A stretch of 21,230 nt of DNA from CAVZLD01 sp964522605 (GCA_964522605.1 CAZFWV010000092.1:1-21230), one strand, 5' to 3'. Shown: positions 1-8,379, counted from the first letter of the stretch. Translations and numbers: made by a program. Notes: generated by a model from the letters alone, not told the origin.

Positions 1-68
1 GGCTCGACGCTCGTTCCTCGCGTCTCGACCCCAGGCACCCAAATGCCGAAGTTGTGCTTGAGTCATCC

Positions 69-782
69 CTACGTTTTTGTCCTTCGCGAGGGTTCCGCAC
101 GGCCGGCGGCCGACGAGGCGGCCGCCGCCACACCAATCCGCGGACAAAGGTCCGACAGGCAGCAGGCTTCGCAATCCGGTTTCCGCGCCTTGCAGACCCG
201 TCGACCATGGTGAATCACTCGGTGCGCAAACATGACCCACTCCCGACGGGGAATCTGCTGCATCAGATCCTGTTCGATCTTCACCGGATCGCGATTCGCG
301 GTCAGTCCCAGACGGTGCGTGATGCGTGCGACGTGCGTATCGACGACGACTCCGGTGGCCAATCCATAGGCGGTCCCCAAGACGACGTTTGCCGTCTTGC
401 GGCCGACACCGGGCAACTCAACGAGCGCTTCCAGATCTCGAGGAACTTGCCCGTCGTACTGCGCGACGAGTGCTGCACAGCAGGCGCGGATATTCTTCGC
501 CTTGTTGCGAAAAAATCCCGTGCTTTGGATCGCCTTCTCCAGACGCGGCAGAGGCAATTTCGCCAGATCGCCCGCCGTCGGATAGCGACGAAATAGGTCC
601 GCCGTGACTTGATTAACCCGCTCATCCGTACACTGCGCCGAGAGAATCGTGGCCACCAACAGTTGAACGGGCGTTTCGAAATGCAGAGCGCACTCCGCAT
701 CTGGATACTCGGCGCGCAACTGCTTCACGATTCGCGAAGCGTCGTCGGCGTGGACTTTGGACTTGGCTTTCGACTTCGTCAC
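69..782 (-). CDS. nth: Endonuclease III (DNA glycosylase / AP lyase)
   Basis: Base-excision repair enzyme that removes oxidised pyrimidines and nicks the abasic site by beta-elimination. From the GTG start at 782 the product is 237 residues (E. coli Nth has 211). Visible: the core LLVATILSAQCTDERVN, the helix-hairpin-helix LPGVGRKTANVV with the Schiff-base lysine at about 129, the catalytic Asp in VVDTHVARITHR at about 148, and a C-terminal [4Fe-4S] site with cysteines at about 197, 204, 207 and 213 (spacing C-x6-C-x2-C-x5-C). The frame stays open upstream to an ATG at 971, with another ATG at 881, but that extension shows no conserved features. A perfect TATAAT at 861-866 lies inside it, so I prefer the GTG at 782, which has a GAAAG about 10 bases upstream. 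It has no operon partner and faces away from the next gene. The function is secure; the start is uncertain. Confidence 0.93.
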   Translation of the reverse strand: MTKSKAKSKVHADDASRIVKQLRAEYPDAECALHFETPVQLLVATILSAQCTDERVNQVTADLFRRYPTAGDLAKLPLPRLEKAIQSTGFFRNKAKNIRACCAALVAQYDGQVPRDLEALVELPGVGRKTANVVLGTAYGLATGVVVDTHVARITHRLGLTANRDPVKIEQDLMQQIPRREWVMFAHRVIHHGRRVCKARKPDCEACCLSDLCPRIGVAAAASSAAGRAEPSRRTKT

Positions 783-1166
783 GGCAGCGGTATCTTTCGA
801 AGTCAGGCCCGCCTGCTGTGTTCGATTGAAGCCGGGCCAATGTGAGGAATGCAAGGCCGCATTATAGGAGCCCGAGAACATTCCGTGGAGTCGGTACACC
901 TGCCAGATGTGGTGAACGATCCACCCGCTTCGACCCGCTCCGCAGGACCCGCTGTTTTGAGGAAGCAGCAACGGTGATTCGGGCCGACGAGAGACACGTT
1001 TTTCTCGAGCCGACTCTCGAAAGCCGTTTTTCTCGCGAGGTGGCCGGGGTTAGAGCGCAGCCCCTCGGCCCTTCCCATTCTGCGGATTCTGGGCGTTCCG
1101 CATGCAGTGGTCTATAGTGGTCTGACGATCTTTCCGCTGGAACCACGCTGAGATTGCCGGACGGTC
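783..1166. other. Intergenic region between divergent nth and DUF309 genes
   Basis: About 380 bases separate two divergent genes. Apart from the nth promoter candidate, the plus strand carries a TATAGT at 1113-1118 about 49 bases before the DUF309 start. It could be a -10 box, but no convincing -35 sits at the right distance. I see no other gene here. Confidence 0.4.
861..889 (-). promoter_or_regulatory. Putative sigma-70 promoter of nth
   Basis: Read on the minus strand, 866-861 is a perfect TATAAT. A weak -35 element (TCCACG, 889-884) lies 17 bases upstream of it. Transcription would start near 854, downstream of the ATG codons at 971 and 881, which supports translation from the GTG at 782. 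The -35 match is only partial. Confidence 0.4.
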
Positions 1167-1559
1167 ATGAGCGAGCCACCTGCCTACGATTCGCGATACC
1201 TGGAAGGGATTCGCTATTTCAACGACTGCGAGTTCTTTGAGGCTCACGAAGTCTGGGAAGACATCTGGATGGATGCGGAAGGTCCGTCTCGGCGGTTTTA
1301 TCAGGGTCTGATCCAGGTAGCCGTTTGTCTGCATCACTTCGGGAATGGCAACTTCCATGGAGCGCGCAAATTGTACTTCAGTTGTCGTGGATATCTGGAG
1401 GATTACATCCCCGAGTACCTGGGACTCGACGTGGAGAAACTACTGCGCGAACTACAGGCTTGCTGCACAAATCTGCTGCCGGACGACGGCCCCGCTCCAG
1501 ACACACAGCTCGTTGTGGATTTAATTCCCGAAATTCACCTGGATCCGCCGCCGGCCTGA
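1167..1559 (+). CDS. DUF309 domain protein
   Basis: A 130-residue soluble protein of the DUF309 family, whose biochemical role is not established. The family signature is clear: GIRYFNDCEFFEAHEVWEDI at residues 12-31, then RRFYQGLIQVAVCLHHFGNGN, then GARKLYF. The conserved His/Glu/Trp of FFEAHEVWE and the GLIQ helix are the hallmarks. The length is normal for the family. The C-terminal 35 residues are less conserved and acidic/proline-rich. The ATG at 1167 has no strong ribosome binding site (CCGGACGG upstream), but the conserved block begins soon after it. The Lon-domain gene follows 60 bases downstream on the same strand, so co-transcription is possible. The family call is secure; the function is unknown. 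Confidence 0.9.
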   Translation: MSEPPAYDSRYLEGIRYFNDCEFFEAHEVWEDIWMDAEGPSRRFYQGLIQVAVCLHHFGNGNFHGARKLYFSCRGYLEDYIPEYLGLDVEKLLRELQACCTNLLPDDGPAPDTQLVVDLIPEIHLDPPPA

Positions 1560-1619
1560 GTCATACCGATTGGAGTTGAAAAAGCGCGCCGCGAGCCCGG
1601 TGCCTGGGAGAGGCATCTG

Positions 1620-2312
1620 ATGTCCGAGCTTGATCCCCATGCGAACGAAGAACGTACCGAGGCGCGTCTGTTCCCGCTGCCCGATCTCGTGATGTTTCCC
1701 CACGTCGTGCAGCCGCTCCACCTGTTCGAACCGCGATACCTCGCGATGATCGAATCGGCACTAGAGGGAGACCGATTGATTGCGATGGCGTTGCTGCGAA
1801 AGGACTGGCAGGCCGACTATTTCGACAGGCCCGCGATTCACCGAACGGTCTGCCTGGGGCGGGTCATCTCGGAAAGCCGCTTGGACGATGGGCGCTACAA
1901 CATTCTTCTGGCGGGTCTCTCGCGGGCCGAGGTCCTGCGTGAGTTGCCGTCCGACGCGCCGTACCGTAAGGCGGAAATCCGGTTGCAGCCCGACCTATAT
2001 CGGTCGCAGAATGCGGCCCGTCACCGGCAGCTGCAGCATCAGCTGCTGGCTCTGTTTCGGCAGCTATTTCCCTCCGTGGTCACCGAGGATGACTCCGTTC
2101 AGCAGCTACTGCGAGATCAGGTGTCCCTGTCGATGTTGTCCGACGTGATCGCCCACACACTCCAGGTCCCGCTCTCCGCCAAGCTCGAACTGCTGGACTG
2201 TCGGGTCGTGGAACAGCGTGTCGAACTGCTGCTCGGCCACCTGGAAGCCATCCGCGAGACGGGCGGCGACGATCCGAATTTCCCCTTCCCGCCCCCGTTC
2301 AGTGACAACTAG
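1620..2312 (+). CDS. Lon N-terminal (substrate-binding) domain protein
   Basis: A 230-residue stand-alone protein consisting essentially of the LON substrate-binding domain (PF02190) found at the N-terminus of Lon proteases. There is no AAA+ ATPase or Ser-Lys protease part. Visible: the N-terminal beta segment RLFPLPDLVMFPHVVQPLHLFEPRY (about residues 16-40), a sub-motif around CLGRVISESRLDDGRYNILLAGLSR (about 78-102), and then a helical C-terminal half rich in Leu/Gln. The family is widespread and presumed to bind unfolded protein or act as an adaptor, but the role is unproven. A good ribosome binding site (GGGAGAGG) lies about 6 bases before the ATG. The gene sits 60 bases after the DUF309 gene and 116 bases before folE. 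Confidence 0.88.
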   Translation: MSELDPHANEERTEARLFPLPDLVMFPHVVQPLHLFEPRYLAMIESALEGDRLIAMALLRKDWQADYFDRPAIHRTVCLGRVISESRLDDGRYNILLAGLSRAEVLRELPSDAPYRKAEIRLQPDLYRSQNAARHRQLQHQLLALFRQLFPSVVTEDDSVQQLLRDQVSLSMLSDVIAHTLQVPLSAKLELLDCRVVEQRVELLLGHLEAIRETGGDDPNFPFPPPFSDN

Positions 2313-2428
2313 GCTCTGTCTCAAAACCTAACGAGCACGGGCCCGCGCTTCCATCGGCGGAGTCTTGACGCCCGGCACGCCACCCACTCCCCGGCGCGGA
2401 TGGTCTCCTCTACCATGAAGGGCACCGA

Positions 2429-3079
2429 ATGACTGCCACGGGGGGAATCCCGATGAATCTGCCATCCACACCCGACGAAGCGGGTTTCGACCAGCCGACG
2501 TCCGCCGATCAACCGGTCGATCTGGACCGGATCGCCCGCGCTGTTCGTGAAATTCTGATCGCCATCGGCGAGGATCCGGATCGCGAAGGCCTGCAGGAAA
2601 CACCGAGGCGCGTGGCCCGCATGTACGCCGAAATGTGCCATGGTCTCCACCAGGATCCGCGAGCGTACCTGCGCAAGTTCTTCACCGAGAAATACGACGA
2701 GGTGGTTCTCGTCCGCGATATCGGATTCAGCAGCATCTGTGAGCATCATCTGTTGCCCTTTACCGGCCTGGCCCACATCGGATACGTCCCCAACGGGAAA
2801 GTCATCGGATTGAGCAAATTGGCCCGCGTGGTGGAGGCCGTTGCACGGCGACCTCAGGTGCAGGAACGGATGACTGAAGAGATCGCCAATCTGCTGGTCG
2901 AGGAATTGAACGCGAAGGGCGTTGCGGTGATTGTCGAGGCCAGTCATTCGTGCATGACCATTCGTGGCGTGAAAAAACCGGGCAGTCTGTGTGTGACGTC
3001 GGCCATGAAGGGTGTGTTTCGCACGCACCTGTCGTCCCGCAGCGAAATCATGCAACTGGTGTACGGTCACTCCCGCTGA
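2429..3079 (+). CDS. folE: GTP cyclohydrolase I
   Basis: Catalyses GTP to 7,8-dihydroneopterin triphosphate plus formate, the first step of folate (and other pterin) synthesis; cytosolic homodecamer. The product is 216 residues, close to the usual length. Visible: zinc-site motif SICEHHLLPF with Cys104 and His107 (catalytic His106 between them), the second half ASHSCMTIRGVKKPGS with the third zinc ligand Cys175, and the substrate-pocket block RPQVQERMTEEIANLL. The all-Cys/His zinc site marks the FolE1 type. Both the ATG at 2429 and an in-frame ATG at 2453 (preceded by GGGGGGAA) could be the start; nothing conserved is lost with the later one. The membrane-protein gene begins 17 bases after the stop, suggesting an operon with 3097-4394. 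Confidence 0.96.
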   Translation: MTATGGIPMNLPSTPDEAGFDQPTSADQPVDLDRIARAVREILIAIGEDPDREGLQETPRRVARMYAEMCHGLHQDPRAYLRKFFTEKYDEVVLVRDIGFSSICEHHLLPFTGLAHIGYVPNGKVIGLSKLARVVEAVARRPQVQERMTEEIANLLVEELNAKGVAVIVEASHSCMTIRGVKKPGSLCVTSAMKGVFRTHLSSRSEIMQLVYGHSR

Positions 3080-3096
3080 AGACACAGACTCGAAAC

Positions 3097-3864
3097 ATGC
3101 TCTGGCACACTCTCGTCGCGTTCGTCCTGCGGCTCGCCTTCGGGTTAGCAGCCGCGATGTCGCTGACCTCGGCCCGCTCCGTCACAAGCGGCTATTTCCG
3201 TGTCCACCTGTGGGTTGTACTCGGACTGAATACGTTCGCCAGTGTCCTCCTACTGCTGGTTCCCGAGTCTGTGCCTCACGCGCGCCGGATTGTCGTATTC
3301 ACGATGCTGGCCGGGTTGCTAAGCTACATGGGATCCGTGCTCTGGTTGTATGAACTGCCCCGCGCGGGGCGCTGCGCGCTGATCAGTGTCGCAGCACTGA
3401 ACCTGATCGCCGCCGCCATGACCGGCTCATCCCCCGGAAATGCCTGGCCCTGGGCCGTCTGGATCGACACCGTCACCAGCGGCCTGCTGCTGGGAACGAG
3501 CATTGCCGCCATGCTGCTGGGGCATTGGTACTTGAACACGCCGACGATGAAGCTCGAACCGCTCCAGCGTTTGATCCTGCTCATCGGTCTGTCCGTCTTC
3601 GTTCGTGCGGGAGTCAGTAGCGTCGGTTGCTTCCTGAATCTTCAGGCGGACCCCGCATGGCCGCTCATCAACTCGATCCTTCTCGCCCTCCGCTGGCTCC
3701 CGGGATTGATAGGGGTCCTGGCGATGGCGATCATGTCCTGGCAGACACTCAAGATTCCCAATACACAAAGCGCGACAGGGATTCTCTATGTCGCGGTCAT
3801 TTTCAGCTTCCTGGGCGAGCTTTCCTCCCAACTACTGTCCGCGTCGCTGCCCTATCCCCTATGA
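3097..3864 (+). CDS. Multipass membrane protein, unknown function
   Basis: A 255-residue hydrophobic protein that I cannot assign to a named family. About seven or eight membrane segments can be seen, for example around residues 4-24, 38-55, 66-86, 92-108, 120-140, 158-178, 195-215 and 230-250. The longest polar loop is HWYLNTPTMKLEPLQRL, before the sixth helix, and looks like a conserved cytoplasmic motif. The frame is open upstream into folE, but the ATG at 3097, immediately followed by a hydrophobic helix, is the sensible start. Its stop overlaps the ATG of the zinc-ribbon gene (ATGA at 3861-3864), implying translational coupling and perhaps a joint function in the membrane. It follows folE by 17 bases. 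Confidence 0.75.
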   Translation: MLWHTLVAFVLRLAFGLAAAMSLTSARSVTSGYFRVHLWVVLGLNTFASVLLLLVPESVPHARRIVVFTMLAGLLSYMGSVLWLYELPRAGRCALISVAALNLIAAAMTGSSPGNAWPWAVWIDTVTSGLLLGTSIAAMLLGHWYLNTPTMKLEPLQRLILLIGLSVFVRAGVSSVGCFLNLQADPAWPLINSILLALRWLPGLIGVLAMAIMSWQTLKIPNTQSATGILYVAVIFSFLGELSSQLLSASLPYPL

Positions 3865-4394
3865 TGACAGATCGAATGGCTACCATCACCTGCCGATGTC
3901 CATCCTGCCAACAGGCGCAGTACCAGGAGTTGATTCCGGGCGCCGCATTGACCTGCACGCAGTGCGGGCGGACGATCGTTGCGCAGGTTCCGAACCTGGA
4001 TACCGACCGCTTGGAACGGTGCCTGATTTGTCCGAGTCGAGATTTGTTTGTCCGCAAGGATTTTCCCCAGCGACTGGGGGTCGCGATTGTCGTCTGTGGT
4101 TTTTTGGCAAGCTCGATCGCCTGGTATTTTCATATGGTGCTGACCACCTTCGGAATTCTCTTCGCCAGTGCGCTCCTCGATGTCTGTCTGTACCTTGTGA
4201 TGGGCAATGTCCTGGAATGCTACCGGTGTCACGCGCAGTACCGCGATGTGGCGCAATTGGAGACCCATCCGGCGTTTGATCTCGAGACGCATGAACGATA
4301 CCGCCAAGCCGCGCAGCGAGCTTCCTCACTGTCGACGACCTCCTCGCAATCCCCAACGGAATGCCCACCGATTGAAGGACACGATGACACCTGA
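3861..4394 (+). CDS. Zinc-ribbon membrane protein, unknown function
   Basis: A 177-residue protein that is not recognised as a named family. The N-terminus has a zinc-ribbon-like set: CRCPSC (Cys11, 13, 16) paired with CTQC (Cys32, 35). A second possible ribbon is split by membrane: CLIC (Cys54, 57) lies just before two hydrophobic segments (about 72-91 and 93-116), and CYRC (Cys120, 123) follows directly after them. A hairpin of two helices would bring both pairs to the same face. The C-terminal 35 residues are Ser/Thr/Pro-rich and look disordered. The start ATG (3861, with others at 3864 and 3876) overlaps the stop of the upstream membrane protein. The pairing suggests a membrane-associated complex; the metal site is inferred. 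Confidence 0.72.
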   Translation: MMTDRMATITCRCPSCQQAQYQELIPGAALTCTQCGRTIVAQVPNLDTDRLERCLICPSRDLFVRKDFPQRLGVAIVVCGFLASSIAWYFHMVLTTFGILFASALLDVCLYLVMGNVLECYRCHAQYRDVAQLETHPAFDLETHERYRQAAQRASSLSTTSSQSPTECPPIEGHDDT

Positions 4395-4636
4395 ATCACC
4401 GGGCACGATTTTGCTCGGTACGAATGGCTGTGGCGAAACAGCGTCGTGCCGCTGGGTGGTAGCTGAGGCGCATTGCTGCGGTCCGCACCGCACCACGCCA
4501 CCAACGCGCGAAGAATCGCACTCGGTCAATTTGACCCGCTGTTGTACGATGCCGGCACGCTCGGGGCGGAGACTGGCGAGAATTCCTGCAAATCGCATCG
4601 CGCAAAACGAAAAAACAAGAAAACCAATCACGGCGC
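4395..4636 (+). other. Upstream region of the oxidoreductase-moa operon
   Basis: About 240 bases with no convincing gene. It holds a perfect palindrome GGTCAATTTGACC at 4524-4536 (6-base arms around a single T), the size of a helix-turn-helix repressor site, about 100 bases before the oxidoreductase start. An A-rich run (4602-4622) precedes the ATG in place of a normal ribosome binding site. No clear -10/-35 pair was found. Confidence 0.4.
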
Positions 4637-7630
4637 ATGGATCCAGAACGGGAGCGAATACAGGCTGATTTACGCGGGTTGCTGGAGGGTGAAGTCCGTT
4701 GCGACGACATCTTCGTGCAGGCGTACGCCAGTGATGCGAGCGTATTCGAGATCCGTCCGCTGGGGGTCGTTCGCCCCCGCAGTGCGGCGGACGTGGTCGC
4801 GTGCGTCGAGTACGCATCGGATCATCGCATTCCGCTTCATGCGCGGGGTGCGGGGACCGGGTTGGCTGGAGAGTCGATCGGGCCCGGGCTGGTCATCGAT
4901 TTTGCCCACTCGATGCGTCGGATTCTGGCGATCGATCAAGAAACAGTCCGCGTGCAGCCCGGTGTCGTCCTCGGTCAGCTGAACGCACAGTTGGCAAGCA
5001 TTGGCCGCTGCTTTGGCCCGGATCCAGCGAATCGGACCGTAACGACGATGGGAAGTGTCGTCGCCGTCGACGCCGCCGGCAGTCATTGGCTCAAGCACGG
5101 CTCCGCCCGACAGCATCTCGAGAGCTTAACCGTCGTGCTCGCCAGCGGCGAAACCGTCCGTCTGGGCCAACACGACCTCGAGGCTCCCGATCCCGCCTCC
5201 CCAACCGCCGACCGGTTGGCCGAACGCGTCGCGGCACTGATTCGAGCAAACTCGGCCCTGATCGACTCGCGGCGGGCGCGGACGCTGATCGATCACTCAG
5301 GCTACCGTCTGGACGATGTCCTGGAGGGTTCCCAGGTCCATCTGGCGCGCTTGATGGCCGGTTCTGAAGGAACACTCTCCTTGATCACCGAAGCAACGCT
5401 CCGGACCGTGCCGCTGCCGCGTCACTCGGGAGTCGCCTTGTTGCTGTTCGACCGACTGGAACATGCCGCGTTGGCCGCGCTGGAAATTCCGGCCCTGGGC
5501 GCTTCCGCCTGCGACTTGATGGATCGTCGACTGCTCCGGTTGGCTTGCGAATCGGATGTACGCTACGACCTGCTGCTGCCCGAGGCAACGGAAGCCTTGT
5601 TACTCGTCGAGTTTCAGGGTGATCATCCGCGGCAGGTGCGGGAAGGCTTAGGACAGATCGTCCACGTGGTGAAACGTCGCAAGCGACTGGCGATTGACGC
5701 CAAGTTGGCGTTGGAGCCCGATGATGTCGAGCTGTTCTGGCAATTGGTACGTCGCGTGGTGCCAACTCTCTATCGCCTGAAAGGCTCAACGCGCCCCCTG
5801 CCATTTGTGGAGGATATTGCCGTTCCGCCGTCGGAATTGCCCGGCTTTCTCGTCCGACTGCAGAACGTCTTCAAGAAGCATCAGATCACCTCATCCGTGT
5901 TTGGCCATGTGGGACATGGACAACTGCACCTGAGGCCTTTCCTGGATCTGGCCGATCCGGGACACGTACGCCGGATGCAACATCTGGCGCGCGATCTGTA
6001 TGCCGAAGTGATGGAAGTCGGCGGCACGATCAGCGGCGAACATGCCGACGGATTGAGCCGCACCTGGTTCCTGCGGGAACAATTTGGTCCGCTGTATGCC
6101 GTCTTTGAGCAACTCAAGACGATCTTCGATCCACTGCCAATCCTGAATCCGGGCAAGATCATCGATCAAGCCGGCCAATCTCTGACCCAGAACTTGCGCC
6201 CTGTCCGGCCGGCGCGTTCCTCGGCCGACGAGATCATCGATTCGGACGAGCCGGACGCGATGGTCCAGTTTACGAGTGCATCCAAGACGCTCCCGATCAT
6301 TCCCTTGGAACTGAACTGGCGAAATGACGACATTATGCTCGCGGCTCGCGCCTGCAACGGATGCGGCGGATGCCGAACCCAGGCGAATCAGGAGAGAATG
6401 TGCCCGATCTTCCGGCTTTCTCCGGCCGAGGAGGCAACGCCGCGTGCCAAAGCCAATTTGATGCGGGCCCTGCTCAACGGCCGGCTCGACGAAAACCTCC
6501 TGAAATCCGAAACGCTCAAGCAGGTCGCCGATCTGTGCGTCAATTGCCATCAGTGTCGTCTCGAGTGTCCGGCGGCTGTCGACATCCCCAAACTGATGCT
6601 CGAATGCAAAGCCCAATACGTGTCGAACAACGGCCTGACTCTCTCTCAGGCATTCCTCGGACGATTGGACTCGGTCGCCAGCTGGGCCAGCTTCGCCCGA
6701 CCGCTGAGCAACTGGGCCCTGCGCAGTCCGGGGATGCGTTGGCTGCTGGAGAAAACGCTGGGAATCGCCCAAGGCCGAAAGCTGCCCCGAGTCGCCGCGC
6801 GCAGTTTCCTGCGACAAGCAGCTCGCCGCCGCCTCAATCGTCCCACGCGCCGCGAGGCCCAGAAAATCCTCTACTTCGTCGACGTCTACGCCAACTGGTT
6901 TGATCCCCAGCTGGCCGAAGCACTGGTTGCCATCATGGAACATAATGGCATTTCGGTCTTCGTTCCGAGCCAGCAATTACCCTCCGCCATGCCATTGCTC
7001 ACCCTGGGAGCCGTCGCGAAGGCACGAAAGACCGTGCGCCGTAACGTGCAGATGATGTCCGAAGCGATTCGTCAGGGTTACCACATCGTCGCCACCGAAC
7101 CGTCCGCGGCGCTCGCCCTGACTCGCGAATACCCGCAGCTGCTGGACGATGAAGACTCGCAACTGGTTGCGCAGAACTCAAGCGAAGCCTGCAGTTATCT
7201 TTGGCGGCTGCACCAACAAGGACACTTGGAGCTGGATCTGAAGCCGATGAACCTGACCATCGGATACCATCAGCCGTGTCATGTCCGCGCACTGCAAGTG
7301 GGCGAACCTGGCGAGAACCTGCTGCGACTCATTCCGGGAGTCAGCGTTCGCACGATCGAGGAAGGTTGTTCGGGAATGGCCGGAACGTTTGGCCTGCAAC
7401 GCCAGAATTATCGAAGCAGCCTGCGCATTGGACGGGGACTGATCACCGCCTTGCGTCATCCGGCCATTCAGATCGGCTCGACCGAGTGCAGCGCGTGCAA
7501 ATTGCAGATGGAGCAAGGCACGACCAAGCCAACCGTGCATCCGCTGAAATTGCTGGCCCTCGCTTACGGACTGATGCCGGAAATGGCGGGTTTGCTCAAT
7601 TCGCCCGGTGAGGAACGGATCGCAACATGA
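4637..7630 (+). CDS. FAD-linked oxidoreductase fused to Fe-S subunit (YdiJ/GlcD-GlcF type)
   Basis: A 997-residue fusion of a GlcD-like flavoprotein and a GlcF-like iron-sulfur protein, the architecture of E. coli YdiJ (D-2-hydroxyglutarate dehydrogenase family). Order: FAD_binding_4 at about 42-180 with RGAGTGLAGES at 70-80 and RTVTTMGSVVAVDAAGSHW; FAD-oxidase C-terminal domain ending with GGTISGEHADGLSR at about 462-475; two [4Fe-4S] motifs, CNGCGGC...CP (Cys573, 576, 579, 589) and CVNCHQCRLECP (Cys634, 637, 640, 644); then a CCG-like C-terminal part with GYHQPCH, EEGCSGMAG and ECSACKLQ. It probably oxidises a D-2-hydroxy acid (2-hydroxyglutarate, lactate or glycolate) and passes electrons to a quinone or ferredoxin; the substrate cannot be read from sequence. 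Its stop overlaps the moaD start (ATGA at 7627-7630). Confidence 0.92.
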   Translation: MDPERERIQADLRGLLEGEVRCDDIFVQAYASDASVFEIRPLGVVRPRSAADVVACVEYASDHRIPLHARGAGTGLAGESIGPGLVIDFAHSMRRILAIDQETVRVQPGVVLGQLNAQLASIGRCFGPDPANRTVTTMGSVVAVDAAGSHWLKHGSARQHLESLTVVLASGETVRLGQHDLEAPDPASPTADRLAERVAALIRANSALIDSRRARTLIDHSGYRLDDVLEGSQVHLARLMAGSEGTLSLITEATLRTVPLPRHSGVALLLFDRLEHAALAALEIPALGASACDLMDRRLLRLACESDVRYDLLLPEATEALLLVEFQGDHPRQVREGLGQIVHVVKRRKRLAIDAKLALEPDDVELFWQLVRRVVPTLYRLKGSTRPLPFVEDIAVPPSELPGFLVRLQNVFKKHQITSSVFGHVGHGQLHLRPFLDLADPGHVRRMQHLARDLYAEVMEVGGTISGEHADGLSRTWFLREQFGPLYAVFEQLKTIFDPLPILNPGKIIDQAGQSLTQNLRPVRPARSSADEIIDSDEPDAMVQFTSASKTLPIIPLELNWRNDDIMLAARACNGCGGCRTQANQERMCPIFRLSPAEEATPRAKANLMRALLNGRLDENLLKSETLKQVADLCVNCHQCRLECPAAVDIPKLMLECKAQYVSNNGLTLSQAFLGRLDSVASWASFARPLSNWALRSPGMRWLLEKTLGIAQGRKLPRVAARSFLRQAARRRLNRPTRREAQKILYFVDVYANWFDPQLAEALVAIMEHNGISVFVPSQQLPSAMPLLTLGAVAKARKTVRRNVQMMSEAIRQGYHIVATEPSAALALTREYPQLLDDEDSQLVAQNSSEACSYLWRLHQQGHLELDLKPMNLTIGYHQPCHVRALQVGEPGENLLRLIPGVSVRTIEEGCSGMAGTFGLQRQNYRSSLRIGRGLITALRHPAIQIGSTECSACKLQMEQGTTKPTVHPLKLLALAYGLMPEMAGLLNSPGEERIAT

Positions 7631-7872
7631 ATGTGAAGGTCCGGTTATTCGCCGCTGCGCGCCAATGGGCTGAATCGGACAGCCTAACGGTGACCTGCCC
7701 CGAGGACGCGACGCTGGTCGATCTGCGGCAAGCAATCGAGCGCGACGTCCCCGGCTCCGCCGCACTGCTACCGCATGTTCGTTTCGCCGTGAATGCGCGG
7801 TACGTATCGGACGAATATCGACTCAAACCGGGCGATGAGGTCGCCTGTATTCCGCCGGTCAGCGGCGGATAA
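7627..7872 (+). CDS. moaD: Molybdopterin synthase small subunit, sulfur carrier
   Basis: An 81-residue ubiquitin-fold sulfur carrier. Its C-terminal Gly becomes a thiocarboxylate that donates sulfur to convert cyclic pyranopterin monophosphate to molybdopterin. Visible: beta-grasp start MNVKVRLFAAARQW, central segment VRFAVNARYV, and the diagnostic end KPGDEVACIPPVSGG with the terminal Gly-Gly. The length is typical. The start overlaps the stop of the large oxidoreductase, so translation is probably coupled. moaE follows after 72 bases and moaA after that. The enzyme that adenylates MoaD (MoeB type) is not in this window. Confidence 0.94.
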   Translation: MNVKVRLFAAARQWAESDSLTVTCPEDATLVDLRQAIERDVPGSAALLPHVRFAVNARYVSDEYRLKPGDEVACIPPVSGG

Positions 7873-7883
7873 TCCCGACGGCT

Positions 7884-7905
7884 TACCGCGCAGCATTATG
7901 CGGTA
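7884..7905 (+). other. Small hairpin between moaD and moaE
   Basis: TACCGC (7884-7889) and GCGGTA (7900-7905) form a perfect 6-base stem around a 10-base loop, about 40 bases before the moaE start and ending before its GGAGGA ribosome binding site (7928-7933). It has no T-run, so it is not an obvious terminator. It could modulate messenger stability or be chance. Confidence 0.3.
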
Positions 7906-7944
7906 GATAACGCGCGACATATCCCCCGGAGGATCGTCTCAGCT

Positions 7945-8379
7945 GTGGTCGAAATCACCCAAGAACCACTGAACCCGGAGCGGGTCCTGCCGAGTATGTC
8001 GAGCCCGCAGGCGGGCGCCGTCGTCTTGTTCGTGGGAACCACGCGAGAATTCACCGGCTCGCGGCAAACCGAATGGTTGGAGTACGATTGCTATCGCGAG
8101 ATGGCCGAGCAGAAGCTGGCCGAGCTGGAGCGAACGGCCCGCGAGAAATGGCCGCTCGTGGATTGCGTGCTGTTGCACCGCATCGGCCGCATCGATGTGG
8201 GCGAAGCGAGTGTCGTCGTGGCCGTCAGCACTCCGCACCGTCGAGACGCTTTTCAGGCGGCCGAATGGCTGATGGATACGATCAAACAAGAAGTGCCGAT
8301 CTGGAAAAAGGAGCACTGGAAAGACGGCAGCAGCCAATGGATCCATCCGGGAGTGCTTCCCGGCCCCGCTCCGTCATAA
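7945..8379 (+). CDS. moaE: Molybdopterin synthase catalytic subunit
   Basis: The large catalytic subunit that pairs with MoaD to insert the dithiolene sulfurs into the pterin precursor. The product is 144 residues from a GTG start at 7945, with GGAGGA at 7928-7933 placed 11 bases upstream. Visible: GAVVLFVGTTREFTGSR, LEYDCYREMAEQKL, VLLHRIGRIDVGEASVVVAVSTPHR, and the active-site block DTIKQEVPIWKKEHW, whose lysines (about 114 and 121) match the two catalytic lysines of E. coli MoaE. The end is WIHPG plus a short Pro-rich tail. It lies between moaD and moaA, and the gap to moaA is only 24 bases. Confidence 0.95.
   Translation: MVEITQEPLNPERVLPSMSSPQAGAVVLFVGTTREFTGSRQTEWLEYDCYREMAEQKLAELERTAREKWPLVDCVLLHRIGRIDVGEASVVVAVSTPHRRDAFQAAEWLMDTIKQEVPIWKKEHWKDGSSQWIHPGVLPGPAPS

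Noticed and set aside
2313..2330. GGCTCTGTCTCAAAACC resembling an insertion-sequence end
   Set aside because: No transposase, partner inverted repeat or target duplication is visible between the Lon-domain gene and folE; a single end-like string is not enough.
4531..4550. TTGACC followed by TACGAT as a promoter
   Set aside because: The two boxes are only 8 bases apart, far from the 16-18 required; the TTGACC is better explained as one arm of the palindrome.
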